From positions 150,024-214,023 of the forward strand of contig NZ_JAAIXY010000010.1 of the NCBI RefSeq assembly GCF_010894455.1: DNA of 64,000 bases. The letters are read 5' to 3'. Numbering within the stretch: position 1 is the stretch's first letter; each line of letters starts with the position of its first letter. Source of the DNA: Myxococcus eversor (GTDB lineage: Bacteria; Myxococcota; Myxococcia; Myxococcales; Myxococcaceae). A program made the translations under genes and the position numbers. The notes beneath the pieces are model-generated. The model searched no databases. It was given only the letters and a program-made list of their open reading frames with translations, and was not told where the DNA came from. This document shows, in pieces, positions 8,765 to 17,018 of this stretch.

Positions 8765-9541
8765 CCCATCGGGACGGGGCGGGGAATACAACTCCTTCAG
8801 CGCGGTGATGTCGCCGGACGTGAACTCACCCGTTTCCACCGAGCGGAAGCAGGAGTTCATGATGGAGGCGCCGACAGCCGCCGTGGTCGGCGTGCCCGGG
8901 ATGTGAATCGCGCCGACGCCGGCGTCGCCCTCGTTGCCGCCACTGCCGCAACTGATGCCGCGGTTGTAGTAGTCCGAGTGGCGGAACCCGAGGGTGTGGC
9001 CAATCTCGTGCGTGATGACGTGCTCGATGACATCCACGCCGTACTGGCTGAGCTGGCCACCGATGGTGATCTGCCCATACGGATTACCGTTCGACGGGAA
9101 CCCGGCGACGCCGCCATTCATGTTCGGGTCAATCACGGCATTGATGGTGAAACCGCAGTCAGCGCTCGGCGCCCGCCCCACGGCGAACGTGAGGGGGAGT
9201 TCGTCGTAGTTCTGGATGGCGAGATCGAGCGCCGTGCTGAACGCACCGGTGAACGTCGAACCGTTGATGCAAATCTTCGCCAGCGACGAGCTGACGAGGT
9301 TGGTGGTCCGGTATTGCTCCTCGGGAGTGTCACCGGCCTGGAGCATCTCGCGCGACGCCGCCAGGGACACCTCGGCGTCCCGCCCGACGTAGACCTTCCC
9401 TTCGACGACCATGATGTCGGCGGCGGGGAAGCCCGCCTTGACCAGGTTGCCGACGATCTCCTGTGTCTCTTGAGGTGGCTCGGCACACCCGAACACGAGG
9501 GCCGCACATCCCGCTGCCAGGACGATACTTCTCGCAATCAT
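8090..9541 (-). CDS. HEIGH metalloprotease (M57-like) lipoprotein with C-terminal repeats
   Basis: The start is ATG at 9541-9539, preceded by AAGGAG. The leader ends LVFGC (lipobox Cys19). The protease domain contains HEIGH at residues 178-182 followed by TLGFRH (His188), the zinc ligands of the dual-action HEIGH peptidase family seen mainly in myxobacteria. From about residue 260 there are five tandem repeats of about 46 residues, each starting YLVGDWDGDGRSNLA, an FG-GAP/VCBS-like Ca-binding pattern. The product is probably an exported, lipid-anchored or released protease. A divergent AraC gene lies 286 bases away. Confidence 0.9.
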   Translation of the reverse strand: MIARSIVLAAGCAALVFGCAEPPQETQEIVGNLVKAGFPAADIMVVEGKVYVGRDAEVSLAASREMLQAGDTPEEQYRTTNLVSSSLAKICINGSTFTGAFSTALDLAIQNYDELPLTFAVGRAPSADCGFTINAVIDPNMNGGVAGFPSNGNPYGQITIGGQLSQYGVDVIEHVITHEIGHTLGFRHSDYYNRGISCGSGGNEGDAGVGAIHIPGTPTTAAVGASIMNSCFRSVETGEFTSGDITALKELYSPPRPDGYLVGDWENDGRSNLATRFGPCVFMDTNFDGVADRTQCFGNGGSEDQYLVGDWDGDGRSNLAVRRGSCVLMDTTFDGVPEATQCFGNGGSEDQYLVGDWDGDGRSNLAVRRGRCVLMDTNFDGVPEATQCYGDGASEDQYLVGDWDGDGRSNLAVRRGSCVLMDTNFDGAADITQCFGNGASEDQYLVGDWDGDGRSNLAVRRGGCVLMDTTFDGIPERTQCYVR

Positions 9542-9827
9542 GGAGACTCCTTGCATGTTCTTCTCTTGCGCACGTGGGGTGGAGGAGTCCTCGGCGGAAC
9601 GACGTCCTCCCCGCCCGTGCGTGCGGAGGCTTGCCCGTCGAGGAGCGCGAGACTCTACGGGGACTCCTGTCTCTCTTTCCTCTGAGTACCCCCTGCCTCG
9701 GGGAGGTGCTCCTGGACCTCCCAATCATTGGCGGCTGGACTTGGCGAAGGGCCTGCGCGCCGTGCGCGAGGCGTGGGCCCGCCGGCGGGCTTCCCACGCG
9801 CCCCGCGAGGGAGGATGGTGGAGACCC

Positions 9828-10652
9828 ATGGCCCAACTGCTGACCCTCCTCGAGTCCGAGCAGTTCCGCGTGCTCGACTCGCGCTGCCGGCATCCGCGCG
9901 CGGGGCCCGCGGAGGAGCGGGGCGGGGACCCGGGACACCTGGTGCTGCTGCGCCGCGGCTGCTTCAGCTACCACCGGGGGCTTCGGCGCTTCGTCGCCGA
10001 CCCCTGCACCGCGCTGCTGCACCACCCGCGCGTGGACTACCGGGTCGGCCATCCAGGCGCGGAGGGAGACGATGCGACGGTCATCAAGCTCGCACCCTCG
10101 CTCTTCGACGAGCTGTGGGGACGGCGTGGCCCGGACCATCCGGAGCTGGGGCTGAGCGCCGCGGTGCACCTGCGCCACGCGCGTGTGTGTGCCGCGCTGC
10201 GCGACCCGGCTGGAGACCGGCTCTCGCGTGAGGAGTCGGTGTTCGCGTTGCTCGAGGTGGCCGCCTCGGCCAGGCAGCGCGCGGAGGCCCCCGCGCGCGG
10301 AGACCGGGGCGCACGACGCCGCACGGTCGGACGCGTGCGCGCGCTGCTCGCGGCCCAGCTCTCGGCGAACCTCTCGCTCGACACCGTGGCGCGGGAGGCC
10401 CGTTGCTCGCCCTTCCACCTCATGCGCCTCTTCCACGCGGAGACGGGGCTGTCCCTGCGCGCCTACCGCCGCCAGTTGCGGGTGCTCACGGCACTGCAGC
10501 GGTTCGCGGAGGGCGAGCGGGACCTCGCGCGGCTCGCGCTGGAGCTGGGCTTCTCGCACCACAGCCACCTCTCGCAGAGCGTGCGCCAGGTGCTGGGCAG
10601 CAGCCCCGCGCGCCTGCGTGCGGAGCTGCAGCGGGTCCGCGCAGGTTCCTGA
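9828..10652 (+). CDS. AraC-family transcriptional regulator
   Basis: The start is ATG at 9828 with GGTGGAG upstream; the frame is open further 5' but that stretch overlaps the divergent protease control region. The protein is about 274 residues. The N-terminal half is a cupin-like effector domain (HLVLLRRGCFSYHRG), and the C-terminal half holds two AraC HTH motifs (LSLDTVAREARCSPFHLMRLF and LARLALELGFSHHSHLSQ). The small secreted protein gene 36 bases downstream may be co-transcribed. Confidence 0.9.
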   Translation: MAQLLTLLESEQFRVLDSRCRHPRAGPAEERGGDPGHLVLLRRGCFSYHRGLRRFVADPCTALLHHPRVDYRVGHPGAEGDDATVIKLAPSLFDELWGRRGPDHPELGLSAAVHLRHARVCAALRDPAGDRLSREESVFALLEVAASARQRAEAPARGDRGARRRTVGRVRALLAAQLSANLSLDTVAREARCSPFHLMRLFHAETGLSLRAYRRQLRVLTALQRFAEGERDLARLALELGFSHHSHLSQSVRQVLGSSPARLRAELQRVRAGS

Positions 10653-10688
10653 CAGCGGGGCGGCGCGCACGCCTCTAGCTTCGCGTGC

Positions 10689-11288
10689 ATGAACCCCCTC
10701 CACCTGCTCCGGCCGCTGCTCTTCGCCTGCTTGCCCGTACTCGCGTTGTCCCCGCTCCCAGGGCTTGCCCAGGAGCGCGCGGCCTCCGCGCCAGCCCGGC
10801 GCGATGGCCAGCGCGACTTCGACTTCGAGATTGGCACCTGGCGCACGCAGTTGAAGCGGCGCCTGCGTCCGCTGACGGGCTCGAACACCTGGGTGGAGAT
10901 GAAGGGCACCACCGTCGTGCGCAAGGTGTGGAACGGCCGCGGCAACCTCGTGGAACTCGTGGCGGAAGGGGAGGGTGGGCGCTTCGAGGGCCTGAACCTG
11001 CGCCTGTACAACCCTCAGACGCGCCAGTGGAGCCTGCACTTCGCGAGCAGCCGCGATGGCACCCTCGCCGTGCCGACCGTGGGCGAGTTCAAGGACGGAC
11101 GCGGTGAGTTCTACGCCCAGGAGCGGCTCGACGGGCGCGCCATCCTGGTGCGCTTCGTCATCTCGGACGTGACGCCTGATTCAGTCCGCTTCGAGCAGGC
11201 CTTCTCGGAAGACGGCGGGAAGACCTGGGAGGTGAACTGGATTGCCGAGGACACGCGGGTCGACGCGGCGGCCAGCGGGGCGAAGTAG
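10689..11288 (+). CDS. secreted hypothetical protein, DUF1579-like
   Basis: The 199-residue protein has a Sec signal peptide (about residues 1-27, ending GLAQ). It is followed by a beta-rich domain opening RDFDFEIGTWRTQ, the signature of a widespread lipocalin-like family (DUF1579 or a relative). A predicted beta-barrel could bind a small hydrophobic ligand; this is inference. The gene follows the AraC gene by 36 bases on the same strand, so it may be its target or operon partner. Confidence 0.78.
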   Translation: MNPLHLLRPLLFACLPVLALSPLPGLAQERAASAPARRDGQRDFDFEIGTWRTQLKRRLRPLTGSNTWVEMKGTTVVRKVWNGRGNLVELVAEGEGGRFEGLNLRLYNPQTRQWSLHFASSRDGTLAVPTVGEFKDGRGEFYAQERLDGRAILVRFVISDVTPDSVRFEQAFSEDGGKTWEVNWIAEDTRVDAAASGAK

Positions 11289-11339
11289 GCGCAGGCACCT
11301 CTCGAGGCGGCACGGCCCGCTTCCGCGGGGGCAGGCCGC

Positions 11340-12245
11340 CTAGCTCGCCCGCGCATAGCGTCCCGGAGACTGGCCCACGCGCCGACTGAACGCCGTGGTG
11401 AAGGTGCTCGCCGAGCTGTACCCGACGCGCTCGGCGACTTCATTGATGGCGAACTCCCGGCGGCGGAGCAGCCCCCGCGCAACGGCCATCCGCCAGTCCA
11501 GCAGGTACTCCATCGGGGGCAGGCCCACGGTGCGCGTGAAGCGATCGAAGAAGGCCGAGCGCGAGAGCGCCGCGCTCTTCGCGAGCTGTGCCACCGTCCA
11601 TGACCGCGTGAGGTGGGCGTGCATCTGCCGTATCGCGGGGGCGATCCGCGCATCCGCCAGGCCGCGCAGGAGCCCCGGAGGCGCGTCGTCGCTCGCGGTC
11701 GACCGCAGCGCCTCGATGAGCAGCAACTCCACGAGACGTGTGAGCACGAGCTCACGGCCCGAGCGCTGGTCGCTCGCCTCGTCGCGGACGAGTTGGACCA
11801 GCGTCGAGAGCCGCTCCACGCCGCGCACGTGCACCAGGGCCGGCAGCAACGACACCATCAGGGCCGCGTCGGGTGAGTCGAAGACAAAGTAGCCGCCGAG
11901 CGTGCGCACGTCGGGACGGCCGCCGCGCGTGCCGTAGCGCACCTCACCCCTCGAACCCTTTGAAGAGGACGCCGCCTTGGCGTCGATGCGCTCGGGCACC
12001 ACCGGCTCGAAGCCGGACATGGTGAAGCCCGGCGTGGCCGGCATGAGCACGAAGTCGCCTGCCTGGAGCGTGAGGACGGGCTGGCCGTCGACAGCGAGTC
12101 GGCAGCTCCCTTCAAGCACGGCGCTGAAGCTCGGCTGACCAAATTCCGAGTAGCGAACCCCCCAGCGGCCCGCTCCGCTGATGCCCTTCGAGAAGACGGC
12201 GCGTGGTTGGAGGAGGGTGATGACTTCCGTGAGTGGGTCGGTCAT
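11340..12245 (-). CDS. AraC-family regulator with cupin N-terminal domain
   Basis: A 301-residue regulator. Residues 1-190 look like the AraC-type cupin domain (ARAVFSKGISGAGRWGVRY, then LQAGDFVLMPATPGF). The C-terminal HTH pair ends with GYSSASTFTTAFSRRVGQSPGRYA. Family members often repress a divergent oxidoreductase gene. Here the divergent unit is the ABM-like gene plus metallophosphoesterase, starting 112 bases away. Confidence 0.92.
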   Translation of the reverse strand: MTDPLTEVITLLQPRAVFSKGISGAGRWGVRYSEFGQPSFSAVLEGSCRLAVDGQPVLTLQAGDFVLMPATPGFTMSGFEPVVPERIDAKAASSSKGSRGEVRYGTRGGRPDVRTLGGYFVFDSPDAALMVSLLPALVHVRGVERLSTLVQLVRDEASDQRSGRELVLTRLVELLLIEALRSTASDDAPPGLLRGLADARIAPAIRQMHAHLTRSWTVAQLAKSAALSRSAFFDRFTRTVGLPPMEYLLDWRMAVARGLLRRREFAINEVAERVGYSSASTFTTAFSRRVGQSPGRYARAS

Positions 12246-12357
12246 GGCCGGACTCTAACAAAAGAAATATGGACCCCGCATGGTGGAGCGTCCGGTCGGC
12301 CGCGCGTACCTTGGGACCATCAACGCCGCGCGAATCGCGGCAATCCAAGAGGTCGAC

Positions 12358-12702
12358 ATGAAGGCAACGTTCGGGTTCCGGGCGACAATGACTGCTGCCC
12401 CGGGACGAGGCGATGAGCTGGTGGCCTTGTTGCTCACTGCGGTGAGTGACACAGGCCTTGTCACGAACAAGGACTGCGTCCTCTATCGGGTGGGGCGCTC
12501 CGCGAGCAACCCGGACGTCGTCCACGTCACGGAGGGGTGGACCACGAAGGAGGCGCACGCCGCGAACTTCTCGAGCCCGCGGTCCCAGGCGCTCATCGCC
12601 AGGCTCGCCCCGCTCGTCACAGGCGAGGCGCAGTATCAGGACGAAGTGCCCGTCGGCGGCACGCTCGAGGCGGGAGCGGTCGCACTGGCCCGGTCGGCAT
12701 GA
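12358..12702 (+). CDS. antibiotic-biosynthesis monooxygenase (ABM)-like protein
   Basis: The start is ATG at 12358 with AAGAGG just upstream; the longer in-frame ATG at 12280 lies in the promoter region. The 114-residue product fits a single ferredoxin-like ABM domain: MKATFGFRATMTAAPGRGDEL, a central C-V-L-Y-R strand, VVHVTEGWTTKEAHAANF, and a final amphipathic helix. ABM proteins are cofactor-free monooxygenases or dimeric binding proteins. The stop codon overlaps the next gene's ATG (ATGA at 12699-12702), so translation is coupled. Confidence 0.85.
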   Translation: MKATFGFRATMTAAPGRGDELVALLLTAVSDTGLVTNKDCVLYRVGRSASNPDVVHVTEGWTTKEAHAANFSSPRSQALIARLAPLVTGEAQYQDEVPVGGTLEAGAVALARSA

Positions 12703-13877
12703 GCAAGCTCGGTGAGGCATGGACGTCGCTGAGCGGGTTTCTCCTGCTCGGCGTTGGATGGCTCGCATTCGAGCACTATTACTTGTGGGTGCGGCTGGTC
12801 CGGGATGTCGGTCTCCCCAAGCCGGCCGCATGGACGCTGACCTGGAGCCTGGTCATCCTCGCCGTCGGTATTCCCGTGGGTGTGTTCGCGAGCCGCCTCG
12901 TCTCTCCCGAATGGTCGGTGTGGTGGCTCACGCCGGTCTACGTGTGGATTGGCGTGTCCACGCTGTTGCTCATGTCGCTCGTGGTGGTGGACGTGCTGCG
13001 GGTCGGCGCTTCTCTCCCGCTCATGGGCTCCGAACCGATGGATGTGGGCCGCCGGCAGGCGTTGGCGCGCATGAGCGCGTTGGTCGCGGTGACGGCCGCT
13101 CTGGTCGCCAGCGGCTGGGGACTTCGAGAAGGCCGGAGGGTTCGCGTCAAGCGGGTGGAGGTGCCGCTGAAGAAGCTGCCACCCGAACTCGATGGACTGC
13201 GCATCGTTCAACTGTCGGACATGCACATCGGGCCGATGATCGGGCGGGACTTCGTCGAGCACGTCGTGAGGACGGTGAATGCGCTGGCTCCAGACGTCGT
13301 GGCCATCACGGGGGATTTGGTGGACGGAAGCGTCGAAGACCTCGCACGGCACGTCGCGCCGCTCGCGAACCTCTCCTCCACCCACGGCACCTACTTCGTC
13401 ACGGGCAATCACGAGTACCACGCGGATGCGAGTCGGTGGTGTGAGCACCTCGGCCAGCTCGGTGTGCGAGTCCTGCGCAACGAGTACGTGGAGCTGGAGC
13501 GCGATGGGCAGGTTCTTCACCTGGCGGGTATCGACGACTACGAGTCCGCCCACTTCGACATCGGCCACCGGGTAGACCTCCCAGGGGCCGTGGCGGGTCG
13601 GGACACGCGCCGAGCGTTGATTCTTCTGGCGCACCAGCCCAAGGCCATCCACGAAGCTGTCCGGCACGGAGTCGACCTGCAGTTGTCGGGGCATACCCAC
13701 GGAGGGCAGATGTGGCCGATGGGTTGGCTCCTGCGCTTGGGGCAACCGGTGGTCGCCGGGCTCGCCAGGTTCAGCGAGACCTGGGTCTACGTCAGCAGCG
13801 GCACGGGCTTCTCGGGGCCTCCCATGCGACTCGGTGCTCCCGCGGAGATTACACAGCTCGTCCTGCGAGCAGTCTGA
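12699..13877 (+). CDS. membrane-anchored metallophosphoesterase
   Basis: The gene starts within the stop of the ABM gene (ATGA). It encodes about 392 residues. The N-terminal third has three to four hydrophobic segments (GFLLLGVGWLAF, TLTWSLVILAVGIPVGVFA, VSTLLLMSLVVVDVL, LVAVTAALVASG). The catalytic domain follows with all calcineurin-type motifs: QLSDMHIGP, GDLVDG, GNHEYH, LLAHQP and SGHTHGGQ. The layout matches YaeI-like phosphoesterases that act at the inner membrane, for example on lipid phosphates. Which side of the membrane the active site faces is not certain. Confidence 0.92.
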   Translation: MSKLGEAWTSLSGFLLLGVGWLAFEHYYLWVRLVRDVGLPKPAAWTLTWSLVILAVGIPVGVFASRLVSPEWSVWWLTPVYVWIGVSTLLLMSLVVVDVLRVGASLPLMGSEPMDVGRRQALARMSALVAVTAALVASGWGLREGRRVRVKRVEVPLKKLPPELDGLRIVQLSDMHIGPMIGRDFVEHVVRTVNALAPDVVAITGDLVDGSVEDLARHVAPLANLSSTHGTYFVTGNHEYHADASRWCEHLGQLGVRVLRNEYVELERDGQVLHLAGIDDYESAHFDIGHRVDLPGAVAGRDTRRALILLAHQPKAIHEAVRHGVDLQLSGHTHGGQMWPMGWLLRLGQPVVAGLARFSETWVYVSSGTGFSGPPMRLGAPAEITQLVLRAV

Positions 13878-14052
13878 CGAGATGCCCATGCGGCGGCTTG
13901 AGTCTCGTCTTGGAAACGCAACGGTACCGACAGCCTCCGAGGCCCGATGTGTCGCCGACCTTCGGAGTGCGCTCGCGCGCCTCCTTCGATGATTCGGGAG
14001 GGGCCTCCACTGCCTCCCGCGTCTTTGCTCCTCCAGTGAGAGCTTTGGCTGA

Positions 14053-14089
14053 AGCGATGCCAGCCACCCATTCCGGTGGTGGCATCGCT
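14053..14089. terminator. strong stem-loop between convergent genes
   Basis: A 10-bp arm AGCGATGCCA pairs with TGGCATCGCT, then a one-base bulge, then CCACC pairs with GGTGG around a 6-base loop. It lies between the ends of the metallophosphoesterase gene (+) and the Pro/Asn-rich gene (-). It has no clear U-tract, so it may be a weak bidirectional terminator or an RNA-stabilising hairpin. Confidence 0.5.
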
Positions 14090-14121
14090 CCAGGCTGGCC
14101 GGGCCGGTGTGGCGTCCGGAC

Positions 14122-15051
14122 CTACCGCACCTTGCCTTCTGGATCCGAGATGCCCGCGTGGCGGAGGGCGCTCGCCTGGGAGGAGTTGGGCGCGGTCTGT
14201 ACGACGGGGACTCGCTCGTTGCCGACGTTGACGTACCCCAGGCCCTGGATGCCATTGGGGCCACCGGGCAGTCGCAGCCCGCTGCGCAATGCCCCGGGTT
14301 GCCGCATCACGGTATCGAAGGAGTCCTGGGACGTCGTGACCATCCCCCGGAGGTTGCCCTGCAGGGGGATGTGCTGCCAGTGCAGTTGCTCGTTGTTGTG
14401 GGAGGGATTGGGGCCATTCACCGTCCTGTTGAAGTTGTCGTTGCGGGAGGCCTCGGACTGCCGCGACCAAAGTGGCGAGCGCTGGAGGGGATTGCCCGCG
14501 GGCAGGCCGGCCTGGTCCGCCACTCTGGAGCCAGGCACCCGGCCGCCGTTGTCGGTGGTCGAGGCGCGCCACCTGTTGCTGTTCTGGAGCAGGTTGGGGC
14601 TGAGCACCATCTGCACATTGTTCGGATTGCTACCGACACCGTAGCCTTGCGCCTGCCAGCCGTCCTGCTGTGTACCCTGCGCGCGGGTGTAGACCCCCAG
14701 GGCGCCCCCTCCTCGCGTGTCGGCGGGGCGGTGGTAGCGCCCGTTGGGCCCCTCACGGTGATAGGCGGAACCAAGGCGGCCGTTATCGAGGGCACTCCCC
14801 ACGAACCCCGGGGGGACGCCGTGCGTGAGGGCGGCGGTGTTGTCCAACCGGAGCGGTGGGGCCGCGTTCCCCGGAGCCATGGCTGGCGCGGGGCCCTGGG
14901 GGAAGGGGGCGGCGGGACGGTTGGGTGGGCCCTGGGTCCGCTGGGGCGCTGGGTTCGCCGGCTGCCCGGTGTGGGGGGCGGCGTTGTTGTTGGGCGGGCG
15001 GTAGCTGGGCGACGTGGGAGGGTTGCTCAATTTGGGAATTCGGCTGGGCAT
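14122..15051 (-). CDS. hypothetical Pro/Asn/Gln-rich protein, no signal peptide
   Basis: A 309-residue protein. Residues 1-75 are low-complexity Pro/Ala/Asn-rich. The rest is polar and Gly/Asn/Gln-rich (for example GVYTRAQGTQQDGWQAQGYG, then NNVQMVLSPNLLQNSNRWR) with no hydrophobic core I can place. There is no signal peptide or membrane segment. Composition and the disordered N-terminal linker resemble cytoplasmic effector or toxin-like proteins, but I recognise no catalytic motif. The gene stands alone between two convergent or divergent units. Confidence 0.6.
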   Translation of the reverse strand: MPSRIPKLSNPPTSPSYRPPNNNAAPHTGQPANPAPQRTQGPPNRPAAPFPQGPAPAMAPGNAAPPLRLDNTAALTHGVPPGFVGSALDNGRLGSAYHREGPNGRYHRPADTRGGGALGVYTRAQGTQQDGWQAQGYGVGSNPNNVQMVLSPNLLQNSNRWRASTTDNGGRVPGSRVADQAGLPAGNPLQRSPLWSRQSEASRNDNFNRTVNGPNPSHNNEQLHWQHIPLQGNLRGMVTTSQDSFDTVMRQPGALRSGLRLPGGPNGIQGLGYVNVGNERVPVVQTAPNSSQASALRHAGISDPEGKVR

Positions 15052-15285
15052 GGGACTCTCTCGGACGGAAATGGGGGGACGCAGACTCCGGACGCCTGCA
15101 CGAAAGGAATTGTCGTCCGGCCGCGCTCCGCGTCCTCATGCCCCGAGGTCCAGGGGGGCCGATGTTCGTGCGACAGTGTCTTGCTCCAGGGGATGGGGCC
15201 TTCACGCTTCGTTGGTCGCCTCGTGGGCCTGGCCCCTCAGCGCGTAGGGCGTTCCCCCCATGCAATCCAGGTCCCTGGCCACCCC

Positions 15286-15408
15286 ATGACGACTTCAATC
15301 CTTCGAACCTGCCTCACCGGTGCCTCCGTGTGCCTGGTTCTTTCCGCCTGTGCCACGAGCCCGCAGCGCCCGGTGCCCTATCAAGTCGCCTTGGCGAACG
15401 ACGGGTAG
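15286..15408 (+). pseudogene. truncated lipoprotein gene (signal peptide only)
   Basis: ATG at 15286 opens a 40-codon frame reading MTTSILRTCLTGASVCLVLSACATS, a complete lipoprotein signal peptide with lipobox LSAC. After about ten more residues it runs into the 3' end of the oppositely oriented SDR gene and stops at 15406-15408. The mature protein is missing, so this looks like the 5' stub of a lipoprotein gene cut by a rearrangement near 15380. Confidence 0.55.
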
Positions 15409-16289
15409 TACACGCCCGTCAGCCGCTCCGAGGCCTCCCAGAGCGCACGTGCCGTCACCTCATCGCGAGCGCGCTTGGGGAACTTCGAGGGTGCCGGAGG
15501 CCCGACCAGGCCGAAGCGAGCACCGGGGTGGAAGTAGTCGCCCCCCTTCACGTCCGGCATGGTCGCCGCGTAGAGCGAGGGCAAGGCGCCCCCTGCCGCC
15601 GACTGCCCGAAGAGCCGCGTGAGGCGCGCGACGAAGTCCTGCTTCTGGAGCCCCGTGGCGCTCGCGCCCGGCTCGGCCGCCGTGCTGATGAGCCCCGTCG
15701 CGCCCGCGCGCCGGTCCAGCTCCAGCATGAACAACAGGTTGGCGAGCTTGGAGTTCCCATACGTCCCCATGGGCGAGTAGTGCTTCTCGCTCTGGAGGTT
15801 CGTCAGGTCGAGCTTCCCCCAGTACGCCGCGGTGCTGCTCACCGTGACGACGCGGGGCGAGCGGCTGGCGGCCAGCGCTGGCATCAACAGCCCCGTCAGC
15901 GCGAAGTGGCCCAGGTGGTTGGTTCCGAACTGGAGCTCGAAGCCATCCGCCGTCGCCTGCCGCTTCGGCACGGCCATCAACCCCGCGTTGTTCACCAGCA
16001 GATCGAGCGTCGGCATGGCCGTCCGCGCCCGCTCGGCGAACGCGCGGACGGAGGAGAGGCTCGCCAGGTCCAACTTCTCCAGCGAAAAGCTCGCCTCGGG
16101 CGCCTCGGCGCGCAGCCGCTCCAGCGCGGCCTGCCCCTTCTGGACGTCCCGGCAGGCGACCATGACCTCGACCCCCGCCCGCCCCAGCTCCAGGGCGGTG
16201 AAGTACCCGATGCCGCTGTTCGCCCCCGTGACGATGGCCGTCTTGCCCTCCATCCGGGGGATGTCCCGAGTGCTCCAGTTCTTCTTCAT
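15381..16289 (-). CDS. short-chain dehydrogenase, retinol-dehydrogenase/WWOX-like subfamily
   Basis: A 302-residue SDR. The cofactor motif TGANSGIG is at residues 21-28, NNAG at 100-103, Ser at 151-152, and YxxxK at Y177/K181. The sequence N-H-L-G-H-F-A-L after the NNAG block is typical of the retinol dehydrogenase/WW-domain oxidoreductase-like group. Substrate unknown. It is divergent from a TetR gene, with a perfect operator-like palindrome 17 bases upstream of its start. Its 3' end abuts a truncated lipoprotein gene. Confidence 0.93.
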   Translation of the reverse strand: MKKNWSTRDIPRMEGKTAIVTGANSGIGYFTALELGRAGVEVMVACRDVQKGQAALERLRAEAPEASFSLEKLDLASLSSVRAFAERARTAMPTLDLLVNNAGLMAVPKRQATADGFELQFGTNHLGHFALTGLLMPALAASRSPRVVTVSSTAAYWGKLDLTNLQSEKHYSPMGTYGNSKLANLLFMLELDRRAGATGLISTAAEPGASATGLQKQDFVARLTRLFGQSAAGGALPSLYAATMPDVKGGDYFHPGARFGLVGPPAPSKFPKRARDEVTARALWEASERLTGVYYPSFAKAT

Positions 16290-16305
16290 GGCTCCACCTC
16301 GTAGA

Positions 16306-16325
16306 AAGTAAACGATGGTTTACTT
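16306..16325. promoter_or_regulatory. perfect palindrome, candidate TetR operator 1
   Basis: AAGTAAAC-GATG-GTTTACTT is a perfect inverted repeat with 8-bp arms, just upstream of the SDR start codon. It is the kind of site bound by a TetR dimer, and the TetR gene is divergent on the other side of the gap. Binding there would block SDR transcription or initiation. Confidence 0.7.
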
Positions 16326-16351
16326 GCCAAGGTTGTGGGCCGGGGTATTTT

Positions 16352-16371
16352 TTGTCAACACTCGTTTACTT
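16352..16371. promoter_or_regulatory. second, imperfect TetR operator
   Basis: The right half GTTTACTT is identical to that of the first palindrome, with the same 4-base spacer; the left arm TTGTCAAC matches 5 of 8 positions. It ends 7 bases before the TetR start, centred 46 bp from the first site, consistent with autoregulation. Confidence 0.55.
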
Positions 16372-16378
16372 CGTGCCC

Positions 16379-16984
16379 ATGACCGACAGACGCCGATCCA
16401 CCACCAGGTCCCCGGCCCGCCGCCCCAAGGCCGCGGGGAGGCAGCGCGACGCGGAGCAGACGCGGGCGGACCTGTTGCGAGCGGGGCGGATGGCCTTCGC
16501 GACGCGGGGCTATGCGCAGGCGGGCATGAGGGAGATCGCCACGGCGGCGGGTGTCACGCCCGCGCTGGTGGTCCGGTACTTCGGCTCCAAGAAGGAGCTG
16601 TTCCGGGAAGCCATCGGGCACGACGTGGGGCTGTCGGGCTTCTTCGCGGCGGATCGGAAGGACTTCGGCCGCCACGTGGTGCAGTACCTGATGAGCAAGC
16701 CCGTGCCCGAGGCGGACACGCTGGCGATGCTGCTGCTGTCGGCGGGGGACGCCGAGGTGCGTGACCTCGTGACGACGCTGCTGGAGGAGCGGCTGACGCG
16801 CCCGCTCGCCCAGTGGCTGGGACCCCCGAAGGCGGAGTCACGAGCGGCGCTGCTGCTCGCTCTCTTCTGTGGCGTGTGGACCTTCCGGAGCATGGTGCCG
16901 ATGAAGCCGTTCGCCGGGACGTTGGACGCGGCCACGGCCGCGATGCTCGCGGCCATGCTCCAGGACCTCGTCGACGGCGGCTGA
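16379..16984 (+). CDS. TetR-family transcriptional regulator
   Basis: The start is taken at ATG 16379; the in-frame ATG at 16352 lies inside the operator. The protein is about 201 residues. The N-terminal HTH is typical (RADLLRAGRMAFATRGYAQAGMREIATAAGVTPALVVRYFGSKKELF). The C-terminal effector domain resembles the TetR_C group whose last helices read LLLALFCGVWTFRSM. It probably represses the divergent SDR gene and itself through the two palindromes. Confidence 0.93.
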   Translation: MTDRRRSTTRSPARRPKAAGRQRDAEQTRADLLRAGRMAFATRGYAQAGMREIATAAGVTPALVVRYFGSKKELFREAIGHDVGLSGFFAADRKDFGRHVVQYLMSKPVPEADTLAMLLLSAGDAEVRDLVTTLLEERLTRPLAQWLGPPKAESRAALLLALFCGVWTFRSMVPMKPFAGTLDAATAAMLAAMLQDLVDGG

Positions 16985-16987
16985 CCG

Positions 16988-17006
16988 CTCGGCGCTCAGT
17001 GCCGAG
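16988..17006. terminator. short hairpin between convergent genes
   Basis: CTCGGC pairs with GCCGAG around a 7-base loop, just after the TetR stop codon and 12 bases before the end of the oppositely oriented secreted protein gene. It is a short stem without a U-tract, so only a candidate. Confidence 0.35.
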
Positions 17007-17018
17007 GGGACCAGGTGC

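Noticed and set aside
8075-9685. 536-codon forward ORF with internal repeats
   Set aside because: Its repeats come from the antisense of the HEIGH protease tail; the reverse strand carries the zinc motif and lipobox.
11111-11755. 214-codon reverse ORF overlapping an AraC gene
   Set aside because: It is a shifted frame of the cupin-AraC regulator on the same strand; Ser/Arg-rich with no domain.
14107-15408. 433-codon forward ORF ending in a lipoprotein leader
   Set aside because: Most of it is antisense to the Pro/Asn-rich gene; only the last 40 codons (15286-15408) make sense, as a truncated lipoprotein.
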